Source of the DNA: Curtobacterium flaccumfaciens UCD-AKU
GTDB lineage: Bacteria > Actinomycetota > Actinomycetes > Actinomycetales > Microbacteriaceae
Assembly (NCBI RefSeq): GCF_000349565.1
Contig: NZ_KB714629.1
Coordinates: 120,174-184,173, forward strand
Length of the DNA stretch: 64,000 nt
Direction: 5' to 3'
The notes beneath the pieces are model-generated. The model did not search any database, was not told the origin of the DNA, and was given only the letters and a program-made list of their open reading frames with translations. Of this stretch, positions 37,431-46,088 are shown piece by piece (position 1 is the stretch's first letter; every line of letters begins with the position of its first letter). A program made the translations under genes and the position numbers.

Positions 37431-37886
37431 GTGCCCCAGGAACTCCCAGCCCCGCGCGACGACGTCGACGGCATCGTGGCGTGGACGGTCATCCGGGCCG
37501 CACGGACGCTCTCCCGCCGACTCGCGGCCGAGCTGGCGCCGCTCGGGTTGACGCCCGTCGAGTTCGGCGCGCTCATCCAGCTCGCAGCGGCCGGCGAGCT
37601 CAGCCAGGCCGACCTGGCGCGCGCGGTCGGCGTCCGACCGCAGAGCATGACGACGCTCGTCGGGGGGCTCTCGACGCGGGGACTCGTGGAGCGGGGCGCC
37701 GCACCGGGCCGGGGACGGGCCTCCCGGATGCGACTGACCGACCAGGGCGAGGCGCTGCTGGCACGCGCCCACCCGATCGTCCGGGCGAGCAACGCGTGGT
37801 TCGGCGACGGTGCGGAACTGATCTCGGCGACCCTGCTCCCGCTGCTCGAGCCGGACGCGGGCGACGACGGGTCCGCCGTTCCCTGA
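37431..37886 (+). CDS. MarR-family transcriptional regulator
   Basis: 151 residues, GTG 37431, leaderless start. Winged-helix MarR fold: FGALIQLAAAGELSQADLAR, then VRPQSMTTLVGGLSTRGLV as recognition helix, and a wing GRGRASRMRLTDQGEAL. Flanking helices form the dimer interface. It probably binds the palindrome just upstream and controls itself and the NmrA-like gene. Ligand unknown. Confidence 0.93.
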   Translation: MPQELPAPRDDVDGIVAWTVIRAARTLSRRLAAELAPLGLTPVEFGALIQLAAAGELSQADLARAVGVRPQSMTTLVGGLSTRGLVERGAAPGRGRASRMRLTDQGEALLARAHPIVRASNAWFGDGAELISATLLPLLEPDAGDDGSAVP

Positions 37887-37916
37887 CCGACATCGGAAGC
37901 CTCGCCCGACGCCGAG

Positions 37917-37965
37917 TGAGCAGAAGACGACGGCTCGCACCCCCGCACCCGACGTCTTCTGCTCA
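37917..37965. repeat. inverted repeat with TGAGCAGAAGACG arms
   Basis: TGAGCAGAAGACG (37917-37929) and its complement CGTCTTCTGCTCA (37953-37965), loop 23. Thirty bases after the MarR gene. The same arm recurs at 63557-63607. Confidence 0.8.
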
Positions 37966-38009
37966 GCGGCGGGTTCAGCAGTGACACCACGGCAGGCGCG
38001 ATCTGGAAC

Positions 38010-38168
38010 GTGGTGATCTGCGGCATCCTCTGCATCGGCATCCCGATCGCGGCGATCGTCAACGCCGACCGGGGTTCCGCGTCCGTCGGCATCGGCATCG
38101 CCGCGACGGTCCTGGCCCTGTGCTTGGAGGTCTCCTTCGTCCGCCGCCTGCTCGCGCACCGGCGCTGA
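38010..38168 (+). CDS. possible small membrane protein (or gene remnant)
   Basis: From GTG 38010, 52 residues: two hydrophobic stretches (VVICGILCIGIPIAAIV and VGIGIAATVLALCLE) and a basic end VRRLLAHRR. The frame stays open upstream to the inverted repeat at 37965 but without a start codon or ribosome site. It may be a short real gene or the 3' end of one whose 5' part has been lost. Confidence 0.35.
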   Translation: MVICGILCIGIPIAAIVNADRGSASVGIGIAATVLALCLEVSFVRRLLAHRR

Positions 38169-38169
38169 C

Positions 38170-38230
38170 GCTTCGTGAGCACGAATGGTCGAGTCGCCGC
38201 GGCGCACTCGACCATTCGTGCTCACGAAGC
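38170..38230. repeat. perfect 25-bp inverted repeat upstream of purU
   Basis: Arms 38170-38194 and 38206-38230 are exactly complementary, with an 11-nt GC-rich centre. The left arm starts two bases after the stop of the small ORF; the right arm ends 18 bases before the purU -10 box. Confidence 0.85.
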
Positions 38231-38247
38231 ACCTCCCCCGCGGCCGG

Positions 38248-38253
38248 TACCCT
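38248..38253 (+). promoter_or_regulatory. -10 box TACCCT of purU
   Basis: Six bases before the GTG at 38260; predicts a leaderless mRNA. Confidence 0.55.
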
Positions 38254-38259
38254 GATCCG

Positions 38260-39120
38260 GTGACCGACCCGACCCCCACGCACTGGACCCTGACGCTCGT
38301 CTGCGACGACCAGCCCGGGATCGTGCACGCCGTCTCCGGAGCGATCGTCGCCGCCCAGGGCAACATCACCGAGTCGCAGCAGTTCTCCAGCGCCGACACC
38401 AACACGTTCTTCATGCGCCTGCAGGTGATGGCGCCGGTCGACCGCGCCGCCTTCGAGGCAGCACTCGCGCCCGTCGCCACCCGCTACGACGCCCGCGTCC
38501 AGCTCGACGTCGTCGGTCGTCCGCTGCGCACCCTCGTGCTCGTGTCGAAGGCCGGTCACTGCCTCAACGACCTGCTCTACCGGCAGCGCGGCGGACAGCT
38601 GCCGATCGAGGTGCCCCTCGTGCTGTCGAACCACGCGGACCTGTCCGAGCTCGCCGCGTTCTACTCCGTGCCGTTCGAGCACCGTCCGGTCACCGACGCC
38701 GAGTCGAAGGAGCAGATGGAGCGGCGCGTGCTGCAGGCGGTGGAGGAGCACGACATCGAGCTCGTCGTCCTCGCCCGCTACATGCAGATCCTGTCGCCCG
38801 GACTCTGCGCCGCGCTCGAGGGCCGTGCCGTGAACATCCACCACTCGTTCCTGCCCGGCTTCAAGGGCGCGAACCCGTACCGGCAGGCGCACGCCCGCGG
38901 GGTGAAGCTCATCGGCGCGACCGCGCACTTCGTCACGAGCGACCTCGACGAGGGCCCGATCATCGAGCAGAACGTCGTCCGCGTCGACCACACCAAGGAA
39001 CCGGCCGAGCTGGTGTCCATCGGGCAGGACGAGGAGTCCCGCACGCTCACCCAGGCGGTGCGCTGGATCGCCGAGGACCGCGTCCTGCTCGACGGCGCCC
39101 GCACCATCATCTTCAAGTAG
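38260..39120 (+). CDS. purU: formyltetrahydrofolate deformylase
   Basis: 286 residues from GTG 38260. Releases formate from 10-formyl-tetrahydrofolate, balancing the one-carbon pool. An N-terminal ACT domain (LTLVCDDQPGIVHAVSGAIV, about 9-28, through residue 85) is followed by a formyltransferase-type domain. That domain has VLSNHADL, VLARYMQILSPGL and the catalytic VNIHHSFLPGFKGANPY, with DEGPIIEQ near the end. Related in function to glyA-folD 3 kb away. yrdB follows 8 bp later. Confidence 0.95.
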   Translation: MTDPTPTHWTLTLVCDDQPGIVHAVSGAIVAAQGNITESQQFSSADTNTFFMRLQVMAPVDRAAFEAALAPVATRYDARVQLDVVGRPLRTLVLVSKAGHCLNDLLYRQRGGQLPIEVPLVLSNHADLSELAAFYSVPFEHRPVTDAESKEQMERRVLQAVEEHDIELVVLARYMQILSPGLCAALEGRAVNIHHSFLPGFKGANPYRQAHARGVKLIGATAHFVTSDLDEGPIIEQNVVRVDHTKEPAELVSIGQDEESRTLTQAVRWIAEDRVLLDGARTIIFK

Positions 39121-39128
39121 GCAGCACC

Positions 39129-39536
39129 ATGACCAACGCCCCGCAGTCCCCCGTCGACTGGGAATCGGTCCCCGACCCGGCAGCCGTCCGGCAGCCGCGA
39201 CCGCGGTTCGAGGCCTGGAAGGTCCTGCGCATCGCCGTGATGGTGTTCGGGCTGTTGTCCCTGGCCTTCTGGGGCTACTGGTCGTGGCAGCTCCCACTCC
39301 CCGGCTACCTGTTCATGGTCGGCGCCCCACTGTTCGCCACGGTCGTCTGGTACTTCTTCCGCTCACCGCGCTCCCCGATCGAGACCGACATCGTCGGCAA
39401 GACCATCGTCGAGGTCGCCCTGGTCGTCGCCGCAGGCGCGACCTGGATCTCCATCGGCCACCCGGTCGTCGGGATCGTCTTCATCGTGATCGCCGCCCTG
39501 AGCGGCGTGATCGCGTTCCGCAAGGAGACCGCATGA
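39129..39536 (+). CDS. YrdB/DUF2568-type membrane protein
   Basis: 135 residues, ATG 39129. After 30 polar residues come four membrane helices (VLRIAVMVFGLLSLAFWGYW, LFMVGAPLFATVVWYFF, IVEVALVVAAGATWI, VVGIVFIVIAALSGVIAF). Size and layout fit the YrdB family of unknown function. Between purU and nagA with an ATGA overlap to the latter, so in one operon. Confidence 0.8.
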   Translation: MTNAPQSPVDWESVPDPAAVRQPRPRFEAWKVLRIAVMVFGLLSLAFWGYWSWQLPLPGYLFMVGAPLFATVVWYFFRSPRSPIETDIVGKTIVEVALVVAAGATWISIGHPVVGIVFIVIAALSGVIAFRKETA

Positions 39537-40699
39537 CCGCCACGGGCCTCCAGACCGGCCGGGAGGCCCAGCGCACGCTGGTCCGCGCGGCCCGCGTCGT
39601 CGACGCGGCCGGCACCACGGCCGACGGCTGGGTCCTGGTCGTCGGTGACACGATCCACGCGACCGGCTCCGGCCCCGAGGCCCCCGCGGCCGACCAGGTC
39701 GTCGACCTGGTCGACCGGGTCCTGACGCCCGGGTTCGTGGACCTGCACGGGCACGGTGGGGCGACCGAGGCGTACGAGGACGACTCGTTCGACGGCTCGC
39801 TCGCGATGCACCGCGCGCACGGCACGACCCGTTCCGTCCTGTCGCTCGTCGCGAACCCGGTCCCCGCGCTCGTGGCGTCGCTGACCCACGTCCGTGCCGT
39901 CATGGCGACCGACCCACTCGTGCTCGGCGTGCACCTGGAGGGGCCGTTCCTGTCCCCGCACAACAAGGGCGCCCACAACGAGTCGTTCCTGATCGACCCG
40001 ACGCCCGCTGCGGTCGACGCGTTGCTCGAAGCGGGCGAGGGCGTCATCCGCCAGGTCACCATCGCGCCCGAGCTGCCGGGTGCGCTCGACGCCGTCCGTC
40101 GGTTCGTCGAAGCCGGTGTCACGGTCGCCGTCGGCCACACGGTCGGCACGTACGACCAGGCCCGGGCCGCCTTCGACGCCGGCGCGACGATCCTGACCCA
40201 CGCGTGCAACGCGATGCCCGGCCTGCACCACCGCGCGCCGGGACCGATCGGCGCTGCCGTGGCGGACGACCGCGTGACGCTCGAACTCATCCTGGACGGC
40301 GTGCACGTGCACCCGGTCGTGGCGGACACGCTCTTCCGGGCGACGCCGGGTCGTGTCGCACTGATCACCGATGCGATGGGTGCTGCCGGCGCCGCGGACG
40401 GCTCGTACCGACTCGGGTCGCTCGACGTCACGGTGACCGACGGCGTCGCACACGTCGCGGGGACCGAGACCATCGCGGGATCGACACTGACGCAGGACGT
40501 GGCGCTCCGCAACGCGGTCTCGCTCGCCGGGCGGACCCTGCCCGAGGCCGTGGCGGCGCTGACGAGCGTGCCGGCCGGCGCGCTCGGGCTCGGCAACCGC
40601 CTGGGTCGGCTGGCGCCGGGGTTCGCCGCGGACCTGGTGGCGCTGTCGCCGTCGCTCGAGGTCGAGCGCGTCTGGGGCGGCGGGCGCGAGCTGCGCTGA
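39533..40699 (+). CDS. nagA: N-acetylglucosamine-6-phosphate deacetylase
   Basis: 388 residues; ATG 39533 overlaps the upstream stop. Removes acetate from GlcNAc-6-phosphate in the cytoplasm, giving glucosamine-6-phosphate, the substrate of NagB encoded 7 kb away. Amidohydrolase motifs: VDLHGHGG, metal Glu in VHLEGPFLSPHNKGAH, His in VAVGHTVG and LTHACNAMPGLHHR, and the catalytic Asp in LITDAMGAAG. No DasR-like site was seen near this operon, unlike nagB. Confidence 0.95.
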   Translation: MTATGLQTGREAQRTLVRAARVVDAAGTTADGWVLVVGDTIHATGSGPEAPAADQVVDLVDRVLTPGFVDLHGHGGATEAYEDDSFDGSLAMHRAHGTTRSVLSLVANPVPALVASLTHVRAVMATDPLVLGVHLEGPFLSPHNKGAHNESFLIDPTPAAVDALLEAGEGVIRQVTIAPELPGALDAVRRFVEAGVTVAVGHTVGTYDQARAAFDAGATILTHACNAMPGLHHRAPGPIGAAVADDRVTLELILDGVHVHPVVADTLFRATPGRVALITDAMGAAGAADGSYRLGSLDVTVTDGVAHVAGTETIAGSTLTQDVALRNAVSLAGRTLPEAVAALTSVPAGALGLGNRLGRLAPGFAADLVALSPSLEVERVWGGGRELR

Positions 40700-40733
40700 A
40701 GCGAACACGGCGTAGACGGCTCGCTCGAACCCG

Positions 40734-41297
40734 TCACGGCAGGTCGGTCGGGCGGGGGTTGAGGGGCTCACCGAACCTCGGGGCCCGGCCCGGGACGCAG
40801 TGCCCGTAGATGGTCACGTCCGCGTGGGACTCGTACGCCTGGAACAGGACGGCGAAACCGTCCCCTGCCGTGCCGCCGAGGTACCCCTTCGGGTAGCTGA
40901 TGACCGTCCGCTCCGGCGTGAGTTCCGTGTCGTGCTGAACACGCGCACCTTCGTACCCGATCGCTGCGAGGGCCCGGGTGACCCGCTCGGCGACCTGATC
41001 GGCTGTACCAGGAAGCGGGAGCCGCCGAGTGCTCGCGTAGGTGTACTGCGCAGCGTCCTCGCCATCACTTCCGCAGAGGTTCCACCCGGGGTCCTCGTCA
41101 CCCCAACCGTCCTGCCCGACGACCGAGCGCACGGCGGCGAAGATGTCCAGGACGTCCTGGTGCGACTGTTCGACGTTCATCGACGTGTCCTTCTGGATCG
41201 GGGAGTCCGGGGCGGGGCCGGTGCACCCGGTCAGGAGTGCGGTGACCACCAGGGCTCCGGCGAGTGCGGCGCCCCGCGGTTCAGAGCGTGGGGTCAC
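40734..41297 (-). CDS. lipoprotein of the DUF1023 hydrolase cluster
   Basis: 187 residues from GTG 41297, which overlaps the end of the hydrolase gene by 17 bp. Signal peptide with lipobox L-L-T-G-C (Cys25). The mature part is a mixed fold: VEQSHQDVLDIFAAVRSVVG, then NLCGSDGEDAAQYTYAS with a cysteine, and VTIYGHCVPG with a second one. Family not recognised. Coupling to an ESX-like hydrolase suggests a protective or anchoring partner at the cell surface, which is inference. Confidence 0.75.
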   Translation of the reverse strand: MTPRSEPRGAALAGALVVTALLTGCTGPAPDSPIQKDTSMNVEQSHQDVLDIFAAVRSVVGQDGWGDEDPGWNLCGSDGEDAAQYTYASTRRLPLPGTADQVAERVTRALAAIGYEGARVQHDTELTPERTVISYPKGYLGGTAGDGFAVLFQAYESHADVTIYGHCVPGRAPRFGEPLNPRPTDLP

Positions 41298-43152
41298 CGG
41301 TGCCCCCGGTCTGCCAGCCGTACATGAGCCAGTCGTCCTTGGTCTGCTGCCGCATCCGGTCGAAGGGGCCGCCCCGCTCGGGGATCTCGTCCCCGTGTCC
41401 CATCGCCGCTCGTGCAGCGTTGTGCTGGGCGGTGGTCCCGTCGTCGAAGTACGAGTACCGGCCGTCGTCGTCATCGCCGTCGTACGGCCCGTGGCGGGTG
41501 ACGCCGTGCCGGGTGTCCGACCCACGACCCTCGGTCTCGGAGCTGAACTCGTGCGCGTCCCACGTGGACTCGGTCGGGTCACGGCGACCGGACAGGTTCT
41601 GCCCGGTGACGGCCCAGCCGTCCTTCGCGCCCTGGGTGGCGAAGACCTGCCCCTCGGGCACGTGCAGCGCGGACGCGTTCGGTACGGCGTCCGTCACGCC
41701 GGCCGAGCCGAGCAGCACCACGTGGTCGGCGTGCGTCTTCGTCAGGGCGATCGTCGCCACGGTCGTGCCGTAGGAGTGCCCCATGACGGTCAGGTCGGCG
41801 TCCCGCCCGGCAGCCGCTCGCGCCGCGTGGAACCCGTCGAGGTCGGCGACGAGTCGCTCGGCGCCCGCTCGCGCTCGGTCGTCCGCCAGGACGGTCCGGA
41901 ACGACGGGTCGTCGGCCATCGGCGGATGGTAGCCGATCCAGGACACGACGGCGATGTCACTGCGGCGGATCCCAGCCACACGGGCCTCCTCACGACGCAT
42001 CCCGCGGGCGATCGCGCTGTAGTCCTGCACCGTGCCGTCCTGGTAGGTCGCGGTGTTCATGCCCGGCACGATGACGCTGACGTGCGTGGCACGGTCGAGG
42101 TCACCCGCGACGATCTGCGCGAGCGGTGGACGGTCGTCGACGAGTGCCACCAGTGAGACCGGCGTCGTCGCGAGGGTGTCCTGGATGTTCCGGTAGGCGT
42201 CACGCTGCCGTTCCCAGACGAGCAGCTGCTCGCGCGCTGCGGCCGCGTCGGCGGGGTTCCGGGCGGCGTCGTGCAGCTCGCGCCAGTGGCGCACCTGCCG
42301 CCGTGCGTGTGCGAACCGGTCGGCCAAGACCGTCGTGTTCGCCCGTGCCCGCGCCCAGGAGGCGACACCGTTCAGGTTGCCGATGACCGCCGGCATCGCC
42401 GCGACGAACGCCCGCTGGGCCGCGGACGGCGCACCGTCGACGCCCGACATCGCCTGCCACCACCCGGCGACCTGCGCCGCGTCGATGCCGGCGAGCCGCT
42501 TCGCGACCCGCCAGTCGCCACCGAGCGCAGCGATGCTCTCCGGATCGAGGGTGGCGAGCCACGTGAGGAACTGCCCGTCGCTCATCGCGGACACGACCGC
42601 GGCGGAGACCAGCTTGCCGAGCACCGAGCGGTCCTCGAGCGCAGCGGCCGCCGCTCGGTCAGCTGCGGCCCGGCGGGCGACGAGCTCGTCCCACTGCGCC
42701 GACAGCCGAGCGTCCAGCCCGGCCAGCCACTCGCCGCTGTGCTGCAGCTGTTGCAGGAGTGCCCGATCCGACTCGACCGCGTCCGGTCCGGATGCCACCG
42801 CGGTCGCGTCGCGGATCGCTCGGTCGTTGGCCGCGATGTCGTCCGCGGTGTTCCGCCGCGTCGTCTGCAGGCTCGCGGCGTCGTCCTGGATCTCCCGCAC
42901 CTGGCGCGCGTAGGTGGCGAGTGCAGCCGACGCCGCGTCCAGCCTCGCCGCGACGCGATGCGCACTCGCCGGCATCGCCGCTGCCGCCACGAGGAACTGT
43001 TGTTGTGCCCGCCCCGCCCAGCCCGAGGCGGCGTGCTCGGCAGCGACGAGCACGTGCCGGGCGCCGTCACGGACCGCGTCCGAGCGGTCTTCGTGCCTTC
43101 GGGCGATCCGCTGGATGCCGTCCGGATCGCCCGCGACGGGGTCCGCGCTCAC
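41281..43152 (-). CDS. DUF1023 alpha/beta hydrolase with ESX-like N-terminal domain
   Basis: 623 residues; GTG 43152 overlaps the stop of the 92-residue gene (GTGA). Residues 1-110 are helical with a Trp-Ala-Gly turn (ASGWAGRAQQQF), like a WXG100 domain, followed by more coiled helices to about 330. The C-terminal DUF1023 alpha/beta hydrolase has HVSVIVPGMNT, the nucleophile elbow VMGHSYGTTVA (Ser) and a late His-containing tail. No signal peptide, so secretion, if any, would use an ESX-type route. Known in actinobacteria near T7SS-like genes; the substrate is unknown. Confidence 0.88.
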   Translation of the reverse strand: MSADPVAGDPDGIQRIARRHEDRSDAVRDGARHVLVAAEHAASGWAGRAQQQFLVAAAAMPASAHRVAARLDAASAALATYARQVREIQDDAASLQTTRRNTADDIAANDRAIRDATAVASGPDAVESDRALLQQLQHSGEWLAGLDARLSAQWDELVARRAAADRAAAAALEDRSVLGKLVSAAVVSAMSDGQFLTWLATLDPESIAALGGDWRVAKRLAGIDAAQVAGWWQAMSGVDGAPSAAQRAFVAAMPAVIGNLNGVASWARARANTTVLADRFAHARRQVRHWRELHDAARNPADAAAAREQLLVWERQRDAYRNIQDTLATTPVSLVALVDDRPPLAQIVAGDLDRATHVSVIVPGMNTATYQDGTVQDYSAIARGMRREEARVAGIRRSDIAVVSWIGYHPPMADDPSFRTVLADDRARAGAERLVADLDGFHAARAAAGRDADLTVMGHSYGTTVATIALTKTHADHVVLLGSAGVTDAVPNASALHVPEGQVFATQGAKDGWAVTGQNLSGRRDPTESTWDAHEFSSETEGRGSDTRHGVTRHGPYDGDDDDGRYSYFDDGTTAQHNAARAAMGHGDEIPERGGPFDRMRQQTKDDWLMYGWQTGGTGDPTL

Positions 43153-43427
43153 CGGACCCGCCGGGCGAGGTCGGCGTCCGCCCGCAGGACTGCTTCGGCG
43201 GCGGTGGTCACGTACGCACGGAGTGTGTCCGCGTCGTCGCCGAGCGAACGGATCATCGCATCGTGGGCCGAGGACGATGTGATGAACGCGGATGCGACCA
43301 CCCCTGAGCCGAACGCACCGCCGTCCGAACCGGACAACGGTCGCTCGGGATGCAGGTCAGTGACCGCTCGCCCCGCCGCTCGCGCGACCGCTTGCATGGT
43401 CGGCAGATCGACCGTCAGATCCCCCAT
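43149..43427 (-). CDS. ESX-like small helical protein
   Basis: 92 residues, ATG 43427 with a GAGGGGG ribosome site. A helical protein with a central Gly-rich turn (LSGSDGGAFGSG, about 31-42) and a long C-terminal helix DADTLRAYVTTAAEAVLRA. No WXG triplet, but size, layout and GTGA coupling to a hydrolase with a WXG-like N-terminus fit the partner role of ESX proteins. First gene of a three-gene set read leftward. Confidence 0.7.
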   Translation of the reverse strand: MGDLTVDLPTMQAVARAAGRAVTDLHPERPLSGSDGGAFGSGVVASAFITSSSAHDAMIRSLGDDADTLRAYVTTAAEAVLRADADLARRVR

Positions 43428-43459
43428 GGTGCCCCCTCGTGTTCCCCGAGGAGGTCAAC

Positions 43460-43487
43460 ATATCACCGCTGAAGTACGGTGTGTCAA
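43460..43487 (-). promoter_or_regulatory. promoter of the ESX-like/DUF1023 set
   Basis: Minus-strand TTGACA (43487-43482) and TGATAT (43465-43460), 16 bases apart, in an unusually AT-rich patch 33 bases before the start codon. One of the few consensus -35 boxes in the window. Confidence 0.65.
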
Positions 43488-43494
43488 GGGGTGT

Positions 43495-45942
43495 TCAGTG
43501 GTCGATCGGGCGCCCCCGCTCGCCGCTCGCCCAGCCCGTGTCCGCCGAGTTGCCCACCCGCAGCGACAGGGTGCCGCCACGCGTCACGAACGACGCCGGC
43601 ACCCACGACCGCTCGTGGGTCCACCCGTTCAACCGCGCCCCCTGCACGTACGGCTCGGTCCCCGAGGACCGGATGACGAGCCGCTCGCCGCTGGAGCGTC
43701 GGATGTCGACCGTGTTGAACGTCGGGCTGCCGATGAGCATCTCCGCTCGCCCGGGTGTCTGCGGGAACAGCCCGATCGAGGCGAAGACGTACCAGGCGCT
43801 CATCGTGCCGAGGTCGTCGTTGCCCGGAAGCCCACCGGGGCCGGTCGAGTAGGCGTCGTCCACGACCCGGCGCACGGTCTCCTGCGTCTTCCAGGGCGTG
43901 CCGAGTGCGTTGTACATCCAGGGTGTGTGGATGTCGGGTTCGTTCGTCGGGTCGAACTTCGTGGCGTCCCCGCCCGTGACGGCCCAGTTGCCCGAGGCGT
44001 CGTGGAAGAAGTCGTCGAGCCGTGCGACGGCGGCGTCGTCACCACCGAGCGCGCTCGACAGCCCCCGCACGTCCTGCGGCACGAGCCAGGTGTACTGCGC
44101 ACTGGTGCCCTGCGCGAACCCGGTGCCGGTCGAGGGCGACCAGCCCGGCGTCCACGATCCGTCGGCCTGCCGAGCGGCTTGGTGGCCGACCGCCGCGTTG
44201 AAGGTGTTCTTCCAGTACCCACCACGAGCGGCGAACATCCGGGCATCGGAGTGCAGTCCGAGTGCGCCTGCCCAGTACCCGAGCGCGCTGTCGGAGATCG
44301 AGTCCTCGAGGGTCTCGGCCGCACCACCCCAGCAGGCGCAGTCGTCGTTCGCGGCGTACTGCCGGTCCAGGTACTCGTCGAGCGCGGGCCGCTGCGACAG
44401 GCACTGTCCGGGGCACCCGACGTCGCTCTCGGCGTCCGCGTTCTCGACCGTCGCCTGGCGCTTGAGGGAGGCGTAGGCGGCCCGGACGTCGAAGTTCCGG
44501 ACGCCCATGGCGTACCAGGTGGCGAGCGTCGCGGCCGAGGGGTCGCCGGTCATCACGTGCGTCGGCGCTCCGAGGTGCAGCCACCGGTCCCACACCCCGC
44601 CGTTCTGCTCGGCGAAGCGCAGCATCGACTGCGCCATGTCCCCGGCGACGTCCGGCCGCAGCAGGGCGAGCAGCTGGATCTGCGCCCGGTACTGGTCCCA
44701 CCCGGAGTACGTGCCGTAGACGGCCCGGTGTCCGCGGTCCATCCGGTGCACCCGCAGGTCCGGCCCGAGGTAGCGCCCGTCGCGGTCGTTCAGCGTGTTC
44801 GGCTGCATGAGTGCGTGGTAGACGGACGTGTAGAGCTGGGTGGTGCGGTCCGCCGTGCCGCCACCGACGCGCAGGCGCGACAGTTCACGGTTCCAGGAGG
44901 CCCGTGTGCCGGCCGCGACGCTGGCGACGGTCGAGCGCCCGGTCACCTCGCCGTCACGGTTCGCGACCGCCCCGGCCGCGCTCACGTACGAGATACCGAT
45001 CTTCGCCTGCACCGTCGCTCCGCGACGCGCATCGAACCCGACCCACGCGCCGGAGCCGCGTCCGGCGCGGTCGGCGCCGGTCAGGTAGCCCTCCCCACCG
45101 GAGGAGGACGTGCCTCCAGGCTGGACCGTGCCGTCCTTCCAGGTGCCGGTGCTCGCGAACGCCGTGTCGAAGGTCGCGGTGAAGTAGAGGCGGTAGTAGC
45201 TGCGACGGTCCGGGTTGGTGGCGCCGCCGCCGTTCGCGCGGCGGCTGCAGAAGCCGCCGGTCAGGACGCTGCCGCTGACGGTGCGGGTGCGGGGGTCGAC
45301 GCGGGTGACCGCGGCCTCGCTGCCGTTGATCGAGTTCGAGGTGCGGAACAGCAGGTTCGCGTCCTTGCCCGCCGGGAACGTGAACGCACCGACGCCGGCA
45401 CGCGTGGTCACGGCGAGGTCGGTGCGGACGCCGTTGTCGAGCGTCACGCCGTAGCGGCCGGGGCTCGCCGACTCCTGGTCGTGCGAGTACCCGGCGGCGT
45501 AGACGGCGTCCTTCGAGTCTGCCGACGGCGAGGTCGTGACCGGGGTGGTGACCGGCATGATCGGCACGTCGCCGGCTGCACCCGGAGCGCACCCGGCGCC
45601 GTTCAGGTGCGTCAGACTGAAGCCACGCAAGCGGTTCACGTCGTACGAGTACCCGTTCGCGACCGGGGTCGACGTCTGGTCACCCGCGGTGCCCGTGGGA
45701 CTCCACTGCATCATCCCGAACGGCGCCGTGGCACCCGGCCAGGTGTTGCCGTTGTTGCTCGTGCCGATGAAGGGGTCGACGTACCGCGCAGGATCGCTGA
45801 CGGTCCGCCCGGCCTGTGCCGAGGGCGAGCCCACAGCGGGCGCGGCGACGATCCCCGTTCCCACCAGGGCGGCGATCGCGGCCACCGCGGCGAGCGGGAA
45901 CGGACGGACGAGCGGGCGACGGTGCACGCGAGATCGGTTCAC
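43495..45942 (-). CDS. secreted GH92 alpha-mannosidase
   Basis: 815 residues from GTG 45942 (leaderless start). A signal peptide of about 43 residues ends near PSAQAGRTV. The mature enzyme starts with YVDPFIGTSNNGNTWPGATAPFG, typical of calcium-dependent GH92 exo-alpha-mannosidases. Further GH92 segments: LTHLNGAGC, YTSVYHALMQPN, YSGWDQYRAQIQLLALLRP, and ending NPxGLPGNDDLGTMSAWYVFASIGLF-type sequence (PGGLPGNDDLGTMSAWYVFA). Removes alpha-mannose from yeast, fungal or plant glycans outside the cell. The freed sugars could enter through the transporter at 58388-61771. Stands alone. Confidence 0.95.
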   Translation of the reverse strand: MNRSRVHRRPLVRPFPLAAVAAIAALVGTGIVAAPAVGSPSAQAGRTVSDPARYVDPFIGTSNNGNTWPGATAPFGMMQWSPTGTAGDQTSTPVANGYSYDVNRLRGFSLTHLNGAGCAPGAAGDVPIMPVTTPVTTSPSADSKDAVYAAGYSHDQESASPGRYGVTLDNGVRTDLAVTTRAGVGAFTFPAGKDANLLFRTSNSINGSEAAVTRVDPRTRTVSGSVLTGGFCSRRANGGGATNPDRRSYYRLYFTATFDTAFASTGTWKDGTVQPGGTSSSGGEGYLTGADRAGRGSGAWVGFDARRGATVQAKIGISYVSAAGAVANRDGEVTGRSTVASVAAGTRASWNRELSRLRVGGGTADRTTQLYTSVYHALMQPNTLNDRDGRYLGPDLRVHRMDRGHRAVYGTYSGWDQYRAQIQLLALLRPDVAGDMAQSMLRFAEQNGGVWDRWLHLGAPTHVMTGDPSAATLATWYAMGVRNFDVRAAYASLKRQATVENADAESDVGCPGQCLSQRPALDEYLDRQYAANDDCACWGGAAETLEDSISDSALGYWAGALGLHSDARMFAARGGYWKNTFNAAVGHQAARQADGSWTPGWSPSTGTGFAQGTSAQYTWLVPQDVRGLSSALGGDDAAVARLDDFFHDASGNWAVTGGDATKFDPTNEPDIHTPWMYNALGTPWKTQETVRRVVDDAYSTGPGGLPGNDDLGTMSAWYVFASIGLFPQTPGRAEMLIGSPTFNTVDIRRSSGERLVIRSSGTEPYVQGARLNGWTHERSWVPASFVTRGGTLSLRVGNSADTGWASGERGRPIDH

Positions 45943-45949
45943 ATCGGTG

Positions 45950-45955
45950 ACGCTA
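45950..45955 (-). promoter_or_regulatory. -10 box TAGCGT of the GH92 gene
   Basis: Seven bases before the GTG at 45942 on the minus strand; leaderless mRNA predicted. Confidence 0.55.
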
Positions 45956-46088
45956 GCCCCCTCGGACGGGGGACGCCGCCCGAGTCACCGATCGCTCTCC
46001 CGCTGTTCACGTCGGGTCCGGCGTCGGACGCGGCCCCGCGCGCCGCCCGACCCTCGCGCCCCGCGGGGGTCGCTGTCAGGATGGGCGC

